Positions 14,701-25,284 of a DNA stretch of 64,000 nucleotides are shown here, in pieces. The stretch spans positions 388,630 to 452,629 of the forward strand of contig NW_019774491.1 of assembly GCF_001039355.2 (NCBI RefSeq). The letters are read 5' to 3'. Origin of the DNA: Lingula anatina. Its lineage: Eukaryota > Brachiopoda > Lingulata > Lingulida > Lingulidae. Numbering within the stretch: position 1 is the first letter of the stretch; the number at the start of each line of letters is the position of its first letter. Position numbers and translations under genes: made by a program. The notes under the pieces were generated by a model that had not been told where the DNA came from, made no database searches, and worked only from the letters and a program-made list of their open reading frames with translations.

Positions 14701-17700
14701 AACTTTATCGATTCTTGTCTGTTTCTGTAGGATCTTTGCTATTTATCCATTTTAAATCTGTACTTTTTTAGCCTCAGTTGCAGCACCAGATTTGTAGTTT
14801 TTAGTAATGCAGTAGTATATTTTATAATAATATTGTCACATTTTTCTAAATTTCTCATTATTATTATTATTACACCTAAATATTTAGTAGTGACACTGTA
14901 TTTTTGTTGAGAAAACACAACTAGTATTCATTTTGTGCTTCAGAACTGTAGAGTTAGTGTTTTTGGTGTCTCTAGTATTGAGGTGTGTTTACTATAAAGT
15001 TGTGACAGCCTAACTTAATCCTGTACTATCTCTGCAATAACAATATCTATAACCACAGACATGTGATCTAATTCCCTGTTGCTCCACCCATTGCTGTTGG
15101 AACTGGGGGTGGTTCAAAATTATTACAATTACACAATTTGCTGAGATAGGGAGGTACTAAGTTAAGCCAATTAAATTAAATTTAGTTTTCAAAGACTCAG
15201 TCCAGCTTAGTAGTAAATACAGCTGCATTAACACATACTTGTATAGTAGCTTACTAACCTAATATATGTGCTTTTTATTTCAACATCCTTGCTGTTATTT
15301 TGACTATTGTTTTATTTTATTTATACACAGTTTTATTACATTACATGAATTGTTAGTATGAATCCCTTATCAATAAATCAATTGCATGTAAACAACTGTA
15401 AGTTTTATTAAACAAGAGTATGTAACTTGTGGAATCTGTTAATACTAAAAATCTGCTACTTTATTCACTACCAATAGTTTGTCTAATTGATTGGCAATCA
15501 ACTCTGTATACTTTATTGATATACCAATCTGTAACTTATGAATTTGTTGTAACATTCAATTCCTATAATAATGGTAATCATGACAACTGTACACTATAAA
15601 TTTTGATGGCAACACTAGACTTTTTAATTGTTTAACACAGTTTTCCAAGTAGTAAACTTCTAGAAGCTCAGACTCTGTCTCTAGCAGTTAAGAAATAATT
15701 CTCTTAATGGCATTGATTTTCTCCATCAATTATTCACACTCCAAACATCTTGACCAAAGGATTAGGCATATTTGTCCAATTTATTCTCCAGATGCGACAA
15801 GTGAACAGTACAATGAGAGTGCAGCAGACATGGAGGCACTGGAACGCTCCACTCTCACCTCCCCAGACCCCAGCCGGCGATCTATCACCCCTGGAGACGG
15901 ATTTTACTCAGACACAGACTCCATCCGTGATGGTCAGATGAGCATGGACACCATGTCCATCCTTGATCGAGGGTCATTGTTGCCAGTGGACAGTGTCAGT
16001 ATGAGGTCCTTTCTGCTCAGTCCAGGAGACAGACTACAGGCTGGAGCAGACGACATGAGGTCCTCCATTATGACACCTGCCACTCCAACAGGTAGGATTC
16101 CAACTTGCCTAGATCTTAGATGTTGCATCTTTTAAATTTTCTGTTTGTGAAGAAAGTTCTCATTTCACCAAAAAAAGGTACAATCATAATATTTTCTGTT
16201 CGTGGAGTTTGATTTTCTTAATGCTAGATAGAAATATTTTGAGTATTTTCAGTGCACTGCAGCCCTGACTACAGAGCCTGGTTACCATAGAAGTCCTTCA
16301 AATTTTTCATGTGCATTATGAAAATTGATCTGTATGTATTGTCTTTTTATGGGAATGAGAAAATTATGCCAGGCTTTCAAATCTTTAATTGGGCACAGTT
16401 TTTTTCTTTCTTTTGGGGTCAGATAGATTTTAAAGCAATATTATTGTATCAACCAATGCTTACTGTTTACAAAGACATTTTTTCTTTCAAATGGGTACGC
16501 TGTCTTTCTCCTTCATTTTTTCCTGAACCAATTCATTCTTTATGTCAGTATTGTTACTGGTATGTGTAATTTTACTGCTTGAAAGATTTTGTGCATTCAG
16601 TCTATTAGATGTTGATTCTTAGGACACTGTCATTGAATACACACCCTAAAGTCATTCATCACATGTATTTGTAAGAAAAAAAATTTTTTTTAATCCATTT
16701 GTGTCAACCTCGAGGACCTTGGTGAAACATCCACAATTGAATAATTGAGTCATACTCATTACAAAACAATTTCTATTCAGTTGCTTCCTTTCGCTCCCTG
16801 TTTGTTTTGTTTGTAAACAGTTCTCATACGTTTTTTCTTATAGAGTTAACCTGCTACTTGCATTCTTAACTTACAAAGGAAAATTCTTGGCTGTTTATCT
16901 AATTCTGTGGGGTGTATTTAACTCTTTATTGTGTTAATTTGTTTTGAAATAGGATATTTAAGGTCAAAGTTATTCTCATGTCCCAGATATTATTGAAACC
17001 TGACCTATTTGTTGATTAATCAAGCTATCCTTCTTGACAACTGACAACAGTTCTTGATATTTTAATGTGCATGTTACTCGGTGCTAGAAATCAGAGGATC
17101 GGAAAGAGGCAGAACTTGCAATGGGACCCTAGAGATATTGTAGTGTACATTTTATTTTCTCATGAGTAAATGATGTATTTTATGGAATCTTAACAACTGA
17201 GAAAATTGCTGGTGGTTTTCATTTGCACGTTTCTTGGTGTTAAAGGTTAAAAACAATGAAACTGAGGTGGGTAATTTAAAAGCTGATATGAAAGTCTGCA
17301 TTGTTTTTTAGTATTATTTTATGATTTATTTTATGCTAAGTCTACAACTGTCATAAGGCATAAGGATTTTAATGTGCATGTTTCTTAGCACTAATAGTGT
17401 AGCTGCAAGAGAAAAAGAAGAATCAAATTGATATCTTAGACTGCATTGCTTTTTCACTATGGTAAATTATTATTAATTTGTGCCTGCTTAACAACTGTGG
17501 ACAGCATTGAGGATTTTATTTGTGATTCTCCAAGCACTTGATGCTAAGAACAGGGATATAAAGATATTGGACATTTATGTGATAAACTGCATAGCTTCTT
17601 CACTATGATTACTTGTTACTTCGTGGAAGCTAGCCTATCACCTCTCAGCTGGCACATGTTTGTGTTCTGAATATTTGAGAACTCTAAGAACTGAGACACA

Positions 17701-20700
17701 GAAGAGTTGCAGTGCTAAGTGTTGTCATTGTTATAGTTGTGTTGTCACCAGACATTGATTTCAGTGATCTAATTTCAATAATTGGCTGAATTCACAACCC
17801 AAGTTGATCTGCATACTAACAGATCCGTGGATAATATATGGCCAATCCACTTGAATGTTTACCACATAATCCCTGCAGGGCATCTATTCAGTGTCTATTA
17901 GAGGATTTTGCAGCAAGCTTTCAAGTGGTTCAGCCATATTTGATCCGTGGATCTGTTAGTCCAAGGATCAGCTTGTTCTGAATGTGGCCATTGTTTCAGC
18001 TGATTTTTAACACCTACATGTATTGATTGTATTCCAGACACTGACATTACGCGTCCACTGAGGCCTCACACAGCAGGAGTATACTACAGGGACTACAGTG
18101 AACATGGAGATGATGTGCAGGTTAGTATTTTGACCTTTGACTTATAATATTAATCTTTACAGTGTATCATTTTATATGTACAGTTAGAACTTTTTTGAAA
18201 ACTGTTATTTCATTTCAATATTTTGGCAGTAATGTCTTATGTCTAAAAAATAATTGAAAATTTCAGGAGACTTGACTGTCTAGTGCCTGAAACTATGATT
18301 TTCAAAGAACATCATTAAGTTATAACAAGGTTAAAAATTTATTTGACTGGATGTGAACTGTGTTTGTCATCTTGTTTTCAGGATCTTGAAGCCACCTACA
18401 TGGATGCATTAAGGAGATATCAAAATTCACCTGGGTAAGTAGAAAAATGAATTCTTAAAGATTAATTACTTTTCTTCCCTTGTTGTTTTCCTGAAATAAT
18501 TTTACTATTGAAATGTTAGTTTTTACATTGTTTATATGGTAATTCATTTTGAAAGGGCAGAAATCTTAGGAAAATATTGTGATATTAATATCTTGTCCTC
18601 TTCCTCCAGTGTTGCGCCTCTAGATAAACTGTACAGAAATGATGGCACCTCCTTTGATGATCACTGGCAGGAGAGAGCCATAGAGAGGTAGGCTTAGTCT
18701 GCAGGCTGACTTTATGTGTTGATTGATATTTCTGAAAATTCTGGTAACTTTAATTTCAAATCTTACAGTTTGTTATGGTTAAGCATTCTTTATATAGAAC
18801 ATATGTGGCTATAAGATAATTTTGTTATTTTACTGTGTTTGTAAGTGCTAATAGGTATGTGGTGTGTGTCCATTATTGTTTCCTGTTCAGTACAGTACTA
18901 TTATGGGGTTGTGGTGTTAAAATTAAGAAAAAAATCTTGTCAAAACACTCCTTATCTTGTGTATTAAAGGGATATATTCTGTTTTTGAATGGCTAGAAAG
19001 AACACTGCATATTGATTATATATAAGATAACATTTATTTGATAGAGAGTTGTTTCTTGACAAAATCTGATCAAAATTAGAAAGGTGTAAGCAAGTAGACA
19101 ATGACTATTTTACAGGTACGTGAGTTAACAAATAATTACTCATGTGCATATTTTGAGTGTAGCTAATTAGCAAAATTATTGCATATCATTATTTAGTTAA
19201 ATTAAATACATGAGGAAGGAAGGTTGAAGGAAGGTTAAAAAACCTTATTTGGAATATGAAGAGAGGGTTGGATTGTCTTCACATTAGGATAGAAAATACA
19301 TTTTGGGTCCTAGCTTTGGATTCATATTTATATATATATATATCAGCTATAAAGGACACCCACTGTGCTTCTGTGATCCAAACACTCCCAGTAACTTATT
19401 AGTGTCCTATCAGATTGTTTTTAGACATTAATTTTGTAAAATGCGATGTATTAAAATGGTAAACTCTTCTTTGTAATATTCCTGCTCAGTGATTCAAAGT
19501 TGCCCTTCTGACAGTAGTTGTGGCCCAAACCCTCTTCTCTCACTTAACAAATATCAGCTGATGATTGAACAATGCTGACATTTTATAATATTGGTGTGAA
19601 ATACTGAGACAACGTAAACACCTTCATTATACATCACAGTCTAAAGCCAGGTCTGCTCTCACAGTGAGACAAAGGTGACCAGTGGCGTATTTGTTTGTTT
19701 GTAAGCATGCATCTCAAATGACCCTTTCTTATAGAATATTGTTTACGCGTGTGTATAAACACAAACACAATTAAGTATTATGCTTCTCCACTGTAACAAT
19801 GTAACAACTTCTAGTGAGGTTTAAACTGACAAAAGAACTCTGTTAGGGCACTGACCTGGATTACAGCCCTTGAATTATAAATTTAATCCATCTATGTGTG
19901 TATATCATACATGTAGGTGATCAGATGTTATTGTACAGGTAGGCTTTTAGTTTTTAAATTAAAAAAAAATTGGTTAAGAATTAGTAAAGAAAATCAAGAT
20001 CTGAAAAATGTGGTATACTCTTTGTGAAAAAAAAAGTTAAACTTGGATCAGCCATTAAAAGGTTTTACACAGATTAGTTCACCTTTGTTGATGTTTGAGT
20101 GCTAAACAGTGTGATAATGATGTAAATGATCTAGGACCCCATTCATACAGATTTTACATCGACCTATCCCTGTGGGGAGTCTCACTAGATTACTGTCAGC
20201 TTAGCCGGCTTAAGCGTCTGTCCCGCCTACTAAAAGCTGTAAGGGGGTAATTAACTGTCATGTGCGCTAGGCTGACTGCAATTTAGCGTGAACCCCCAGG
20301 GAGTTAGGTCGATCCGGATGGATCTATCTAAATCTCTGGGAATGCACTCTAGGAGATGCAGGTTTAGTCTGTAAGGATCCATATTACCCAGGATGCTGAG
20401 ACACTAACCAACTAGAGTGCTTCAGTCATCTTTGAGATTTTCTCACTATTTTTTATATCTTACTGCAGTGTTATTTCAGTATCACTGTATACAACATACA
20501 TTTTTCAGACACTTGCTGCTGAAGATGCAGAGACAGCTGAGAAGTCAGAGTGCTGCAGAGAGAAGACAGCTGCTGGACCTGAGGCAGAAACAAAAGAGGA
20601 AAGCACTTTTAGGCCACCATAATTGTGATCAGCCACATTTGAATGGTCAAAGTAAGAATTGCGTTATTCTTTATACTGTAATGAAAAATCATTAGTGAAC

Positions 20701-22764
20701 ATGAATGTCTGCTGTGATGGCTGAGCATACAGGTATTATATATATGAGTATGTAAATATTTAAGGTCAATAGGAGATCATACATTGTGTGGATGTAATGT
20801 TGTGGCAAAGATGTGTTCTTACATGTCTCATTAGTTATTGAAATTATCTAATAACCTTAAGAATGTTGTCTAGATGGACTTGTAAAATTGTAATAGGAGG
20901 TAGTGGTCGAATTACTGAAATCTGAAATATAATAATTTGTTAAAACAACTTTTATCTATTTATGAGGTTCTGACAATTTACTTGAAATTTTTCATGATTT
21001 GATTCACAATAAGTAATGACAACTAGATATTTTATAAGAGGTCAAACTGTCTTAATGAGCAAATAATTTTTAAAAAGATATATGGTAAATTAGGAGGATG
21101 GTAATATTTGTTGAAAATGTGCTGTGCATCCAAAGAAAAGTTGTAAATTCTTATCAAATGAATAGAAAGACAGCAGAAATGCCACGTTCATGCATCTAGC
21201 AATTTTACAGCTTCATCAAGCCATCTTGACATATTTGTCTTCTCTCTTCAGATCGTGCGTCCAGAGCGGCTGAGGTTGCCATGCATCTGTTCCACGTGGA
21301 ACGTGCCAACACCCCCGTGTCTACCACCAGGGGGAATGACCGCAGTAAAAGTGCTCCTGCTGGTCAGGTGCGAGGTGGTGGTCAGCAGGTGCCCCCTACC
21401 ACCCCCAAGACGGCCTTTGTCCAGCCAGTGCCACAAATGGACAAGGCAGAACTAAGTGCTGAGAGACCTTTCAGGTATTTGTACCACCTATTTACATGCA
21501 CATGGTTTGTTGAGGCATTTGTGAGGGGTCATATTGGATTACTAATTATTACGCCTTGTCTCCCTGTATGTATACAAATTATTGCTGAAGTAATTTTATA
21601 AGTGAATTATAGAAGTGTATTACATTGATTATATAGTGTTTTTAAAATACATATTATCTGTTAGAACTGGAACATAAAATACAATTGCAAAACTCATGAA
21701 ATGATTTTCACTGAAACTTAACTGAATGGCAGTATGATCTATGTTAATTATATATATATCCTGATATTGACTTTTGAATGTCTTTCTAACATGTTTGCAG
21801 TGCTGTATCCATTTGTATAAGTTTTGCTGAGATTCTATTCATTTAATACATGAAATTACCCAAATGACACATGACTCAAGCTGTTGCCTCCCTCCAGGAT
21901 ACGGATCAGCAGTGAAGCCCCCCAGTTGCCAGTCCAGACCACAAGAACTAAGGAAGTGCAGTTTGATGCTAGGGCCAAGAGTGCCCACCACGGGCCAGAG
22001 CGAGGCCAGCGGCAGGGGTCTGCCATCTTTGTCCGACCCCAGTCCACCACGCGGTCAATACCCAGCAAGTGCAGGTGGGAACCTTGAATTTGTTTGTAGA
22101 AAACATCAACTGGACTCTCAACCTTGCTTTGAATTCTTGATTGTCATCCTAATATAAAACCCCCATTTCTGCACTTCCCATAATATATTTAAGTCAGTCT
22201 AGAGTGGTCAATGAATGGTCATCGATAGCTGATTAATTTGCTCTGTGTAATCAAGTGATCTTTAACATTATATCATTACTGATATGTACACCATTTTAAT
22301 ATTATGACTTATTAAGAAAAAAGGAAGGGTATTTTTTAAATATGTAATTATTGATACAGTTTGTACCTAATGATTCAAATGTATTTATCAAGTATAAATG
22401 ATCAGAAATTAGATTTTCTAAGTGATGCAAAACATGCTTTACATTTGGGCATTTGATCTGTCAATTTAATTTCTAAATCATTGCAGACTTTAATGCACCA
22501 TAAGAACTTAGTATGTGACATTATATTGTTGATATATTAAGATACTGAAGTATGCAATTTCTCTTTCATTGCAGTCGCTATATTCTCATCAACCATCCCA
22601 AGCGCAGGTCGCCATATACCACTCCCACCCCACTGGAGGAACAGCTTCTGAAGCAGAGGTTTCCCGAGCAGTCAAAGAGGATCCTGCCCAAACCAGCCAG
22701 GGACAGGGACAGAGTGTCACGTGCTCACCTGGCGGAGTACACCTCCCTGCCTTTACACTTCTAA
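218..22764 (+). CDS. WD-repeat protein with long disordered tail, WDR97/WDR87-like (5' partial)
   Basis: Thirty exons chained by GT-AG signals and phase: 218-379, 1079-1288, 1564-1741, 2283-2357, 2754-2906, 3288-3378, 4561-4681, 5072-5229, 5548-5601, 5978-6060, 6232-6312, 6539-6704, 7265-7441, 9136-9305, 9738-9795, 10213-10418, 10794-10940, 11157-11448, 11810-11865, 12146-12266, 12784-12912, 13775-13975, 15792-16091, 18038-18120, 18382-18434, 18610-18687, 20509-20651, 21252-21474, 21898-22074, 22575-22764. They close in frame, giving 1444 visible residues; the N-terminus lies upstream. Residues 1-385 hold degenerate WD/propeller strands (MAVWDV, TIQIWSLPDL, GAIKLWEELG), interrupted by a Lys/Glu-rich loop near 75-122. 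A repeat-like GDLLLGFQNHLFSI stretch recalls WDR87/WDR97. From about 390 the protein is acidic, Ser/Pro- and Lys-rich and probably disordered. A short basic helical stretch (KMQRQLRSQSAAERRQLL) lies near the C-terminus. Family assignment is from memory of style, not a search. The role is unknown; large WD proteins of this kind are often ciliary or testis-expressed in animals. Confidence 0.8.
2615..2750. repeat. Microsatellites (GTCT)n and (TTA)n
   Basis: A GTCT tetranucleotide run (about 2615-2648) is followed by a long TTA trinucleotide run (about 2685-2750). The TTA run abuts the acceptor of the exon starting at 2754 and supplies much of its pyrimidine-rich lead-in. Length variation here could affect splicing. 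Confidence 0.9.
3700..3860. repeat. Degenerate tandem repeat, unit about 64 bp
   Basis: The phrases gtgtgacagttcarcatgat and tgtcaggtatga recur about every 64 bases within the intron between exons 3288-3378 and 4561-4681. There are two to three decayed copies and no coding content. Confidence 0.6.
7265..7539 (+). CDS. Alternative 3' exon of the WDR gene ending in a hydrophobic tail
   Basis: The coding exon 7265-7441 ends at a rather weak donor (G|GTAGTT). If the donor is not used, the frame continues for 32 more codons to a stop at 7537-7539. It adds a Cys-rich turn (GSCGCWFECIVLH) and then about 20 mostly apolar residues (LLTAVAALCAFIAIVL) almost at the C-terminus. That is the layout of a tail-anchored membrane protein. 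The main transcript instead joins 7441 to 9136 in phase. Whether the retained form is made is inference; no clear AATAAA follows within the next few hundred bases. Confidence 0.35.
7542..9135. other. Intron of the WDR gene with CA microsatellite
   Basis: This 1.6 kb intron stretch follows the possible alternative stop. A CA/CACG-type microsatellite lies at about 9009-9069, close to the acceptor at 9134-9135. No other coding segment could be supported. A short open stretch after a possible acceptor near 8429 reaches a stop after a few codons and is too short to call. Confidence 0.6.
11455..11540. repeat. 29-bp intronic tandem repeat
   Basis: Three imperfect copies of a roughly 29-base unit (gttgtgacagtgtgcagtgt core) start immediately after the donor at 11449. 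Unlike the other repeats noted near splice sites, this one does not include exon sequence. Confidence 0.6.
13706..13758 (+). repeat. Decayed copy of exon 13775-13975 in the upstream intron
   Basis: The segment reads agagacagcaactatgagag and onward, and matches exon sequence about 98 bases downstream (agagacagcgactatgagag). In the exon frame it would give FRDSNYERIITDIDVS before a stop, against FRDSDYESVLTDVDVD in the real exon. It lies just before the true acceptor, so the duplicated unit spanned the exon start. Confidence 0.75.
13976..15791. other. 1.8 kb intron of the WDR gene
   Basis: AT-rich intron between exons 13775-13975 and 15792-16091. I see no coding segment, transposon ends or structured repeat that I can support. 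Confidence 0.6.
16092..18037. other. 1.9 kb intron of the WDR gene
   Basis: AT-rich intron. Its only distinctive content is the inverted-repeat element at 17783-17990. Several loosely similar phrases (rcatgttwcttrgyrctaa) near 17070, 17230 and 17380 hint at an old dispersed repeat, but they are too decayed to define. Confidence 0.5.
17783..17990. mobile_element. MITE-like inverted-repeat element
   Basis: The left arm (tggctgaattcacaaccc, then actaacagatccgtggat) is matched by the reverse complement of the right arm (actaacagatccacggat, then tggccacattcagaac). The arms are about 65-70 bases with a short centre and no coding capacity. No clear target-site duplication could be fixed. It was probably mobilised in trans by a DNA transposase. 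Confidence 0.65.
20140..20345. mobile_element. Palindromic MITE, family P copy 1
   Basis: Arms of about 50 bases are inverted around a GGGGGTAATTAACTG centre. The left arm has catcgacctatccctg and ctcactagattactgtcagc; the right arm reverse-complements to atcgacctaactccctgg and cacgctaaattgcagtcagc. The same family occurs at 34118-34345. It lies in the WDR intron before exon 20509-20651. Confidence 0.7.
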
Positions 22765-25193
22765 CAAGGAGATGAGATTGTTGCTCTGTTGGTGAAATAG
22801 CAGACTTCCTGTGCAATGTAACACAAAACCGACAAAGCCACACAGTGGCTCTGAAATTAGATGATTGAGTGACATGAAAGTTTTTTTTTGTAAGACCAAA
22901 TATAGCAAACAAAGCGCCAGTAGTTGACCTTATCAAGCATAGTGTAGTAAGGAAAATTGGCAGCTAAACTTGAATTATTCAGGAACAGCTTCCATTATCA
23001 TACTTTGCCCAAAATGTCTGAATGGCATATTTTGCTCAAGCCATCAAGTTTGTAGCAAATGAATGAAACTAGAATACACAAAAGGTTCAGAATAGTTGGA
23101 GGGTTGGAGTAAAGTGTGGGAAATACTTTAGACCAAGTGCCATATGCCTGAGAACCCATCATACATAGTTTTTATGTGTCAGCATTTTTATTGTAGACTC
23201 TGAGCTGTAAGTATGTAAACTTTTATAAATATTTAAAAAAAGATTTGTGATAGCAAAGAATGTTATGTGACAAAGCGTACAGTTAGTTGTGTTGTTAAGA
23301 TGCTATGTTGCGTTTGTTTTTGTATACTGTGTGTGTAAACAGTATAGTATATTGAGAGATCTGTGATGTTATAGTTCTTCATTGAAAGAATGTGCAAAAC
23401 TGTGATCAAGTTATTTTTAGTTAACAACATTTTGTTTTACAGTCAATGTTATAATATGAGTAATGGATATTTGAATGTAAACTCAAAGTTAATATTTTTG
23501 CTTGTGATGTATAAATATTATTGTCATTATCCAAATATATACAACGTTTGTCTCTATAAAATGTTTTTGTTATGTAAAACATCTAGCAAAGGACATAACA
23601 GTAACATCAACATTATGTCAACTGTAAACATGACGTCGCTGCTGATAATTATCTACAATCTATTAGACATAATAATGCTTAAGCTTCAGTTAATTCAAGT
23701 TATAAATTGGTTATATTTGCCAGTTGTATAATGAACATGTGCTTTACTTAATAGGTACTGGCACCATGCATGTATTCATACTATACATTGGCAATTTCCA
23801 ATAGAACCTGCTGAATTCAGCTGCAATTCATAACAAATACTATCAAAATTTCCAACTGTTTTCTAGGTAAAAATGACACCAAGAGATCGCTTGCATTCAA
23901 GGTAAACAAAGACCTTAATGTTGCAAATTTTTAAAAAGTATATTATCAGTAAAATTAGCCATTTTTATTCAGAGAAAAAACAAAAACAAAAAAAAACAAT
24001 GCTGTTATGAAATTAAACTTCACAACAGTTACATAATAATAACCTTTACAATAAGGTTGTTTCAAACTTCTTGAATATATATGTCTCACCATTAATCAAA
24101 ATACTAAATCATTACAATCTTATAAAACTACTATCTGTATGCAAAATTTACAGATATAAATTATTAAATTCATAACATAATATAGCGATTGATAGTGAAA
24201 TCAAATATTGGCATAGGCTAAAAAATTAGCAAAACTTATCAGCACAAAGCCTTGATATCATTGTAACTTAAAGATGGTAGGACTAACTGTGCTCAATAAT
24301 ATTATTTTACCATATTAAAATATGCCGTATTACATAATTTCAGCTGAAATTGAAAAATTCAAAGGGCATCTCACATTTTTGACTAATGTGGTAATCACTT
24401 GAATGTTTGACAATCATCAATCAGCTACCAGTATCTCTGTCAATCTTAGTCTAATTACAAATCAAATTAAATTTGATAGCACATTCAATTTTAATCATAG
24501 ACATTTTTAAAAGAAAAGACATCTAGTGAATTTAAAACATATGGGGCCAGTTTTATAAAGGACGTTTAGCACTAACCAGTGGATAAATTCTCCTTACACC
24601 CATTAACTAAAAGATGGTTAAATTGTGTTTCATATACAGTCTTCTGACGGAAAACAACCAATTAGTTAACTGGCCAGTGTTTAACTGGATTAAATAATTA
24701 TTTAAAGGTCAGTTAACTAACAGACTGTTAAGGTCTGGTTAGAGTTAAACACTGGTTAGTGCTAAACGTCCTTTATAAAACTGGGCCATGGTTTGCATGT
24801 TGTATTTACACTTTCTTTTTTCTGTTTCAACTTTTTGAATTATCTATTAATATTTTAGTAAAACTTAGTCAGTTGACTTACTTAAATCTTATGGATTGTT
24901 CTTATGGATCAGATGATAGTTTCAATGACCATGACTGCTACTGTTGATTCCCCTCCAAAATGTGCGTTTCTGATCAGAGATTCTAAGTGCACTGATATGT
25001 ACAGTTTGCCCTCACTGTTGCCAACCTACACATTTATAAAATGTCTTTTCTTTCGAAAAAATAATCTTTCTCATCAGTTTTTACATATTTTTAGGAAGTA
25101 TGACAAAAGAAAGATACTGGCATTTAGAGTGCTATCATGTTAAGCTCAACATATCAATAAATAAAAAATTCAGGCCAAATGATAAATTGTTCA
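22765..25193. other. Convergent 3' intergenic region
   Basis: This lies between the stop of the WDR gene and the distal stop of G6PD, which point at each other. It must hold both 3' UTRs. Apart from the MITE at 24541-24789, I see AT-rich non-coding sequence and no further exon. Confidence 0.7.
24541..24789. mobile_element. MITE with about 40-bp terminal inverted repeats
   Basis: The left end (ggccagttttataaaggacg, then tttagcactaaccagtg) is an almost perfect inverse of the right end (cactggttagtgctaaacgt, then cctttataaaactgggcc). The element is about 245 bp and non-coding. ATG flanks both ends and may be a 3-bp target duplication, which would suit a PIF/Harbinger-type element; this is tentative. 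Confidence 0.8.
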
Positions 25194-25284
25194 TCAGAGT
25201 GGCGATGGCGGCACCCATTTGTAAGTCCCACTGTATCTAAAACCTACTCTCTGACAGAGGGCATCACCTTCTGCAGGTCCACGG
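25194..25284 (-). CDS. G6PD: G6PD alternative terminal exon B
   Basis: This 91-nt exon follows a good acceptor (cttctcttttcag) and enters in the same phase as terminal exon A. It codes [19 protein letters not shown], then [10 protein letters not shown] and a stop. The match to the G6PD C-terminus is as good as that of exon A, and the VPPSPL ending is closer in style to the vertebrate end than KQESAL. It lies furthest downstream. The intact frame and divergent sequence suggest a functional alternative last exon rather than a relic. Confidence 0.85.
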
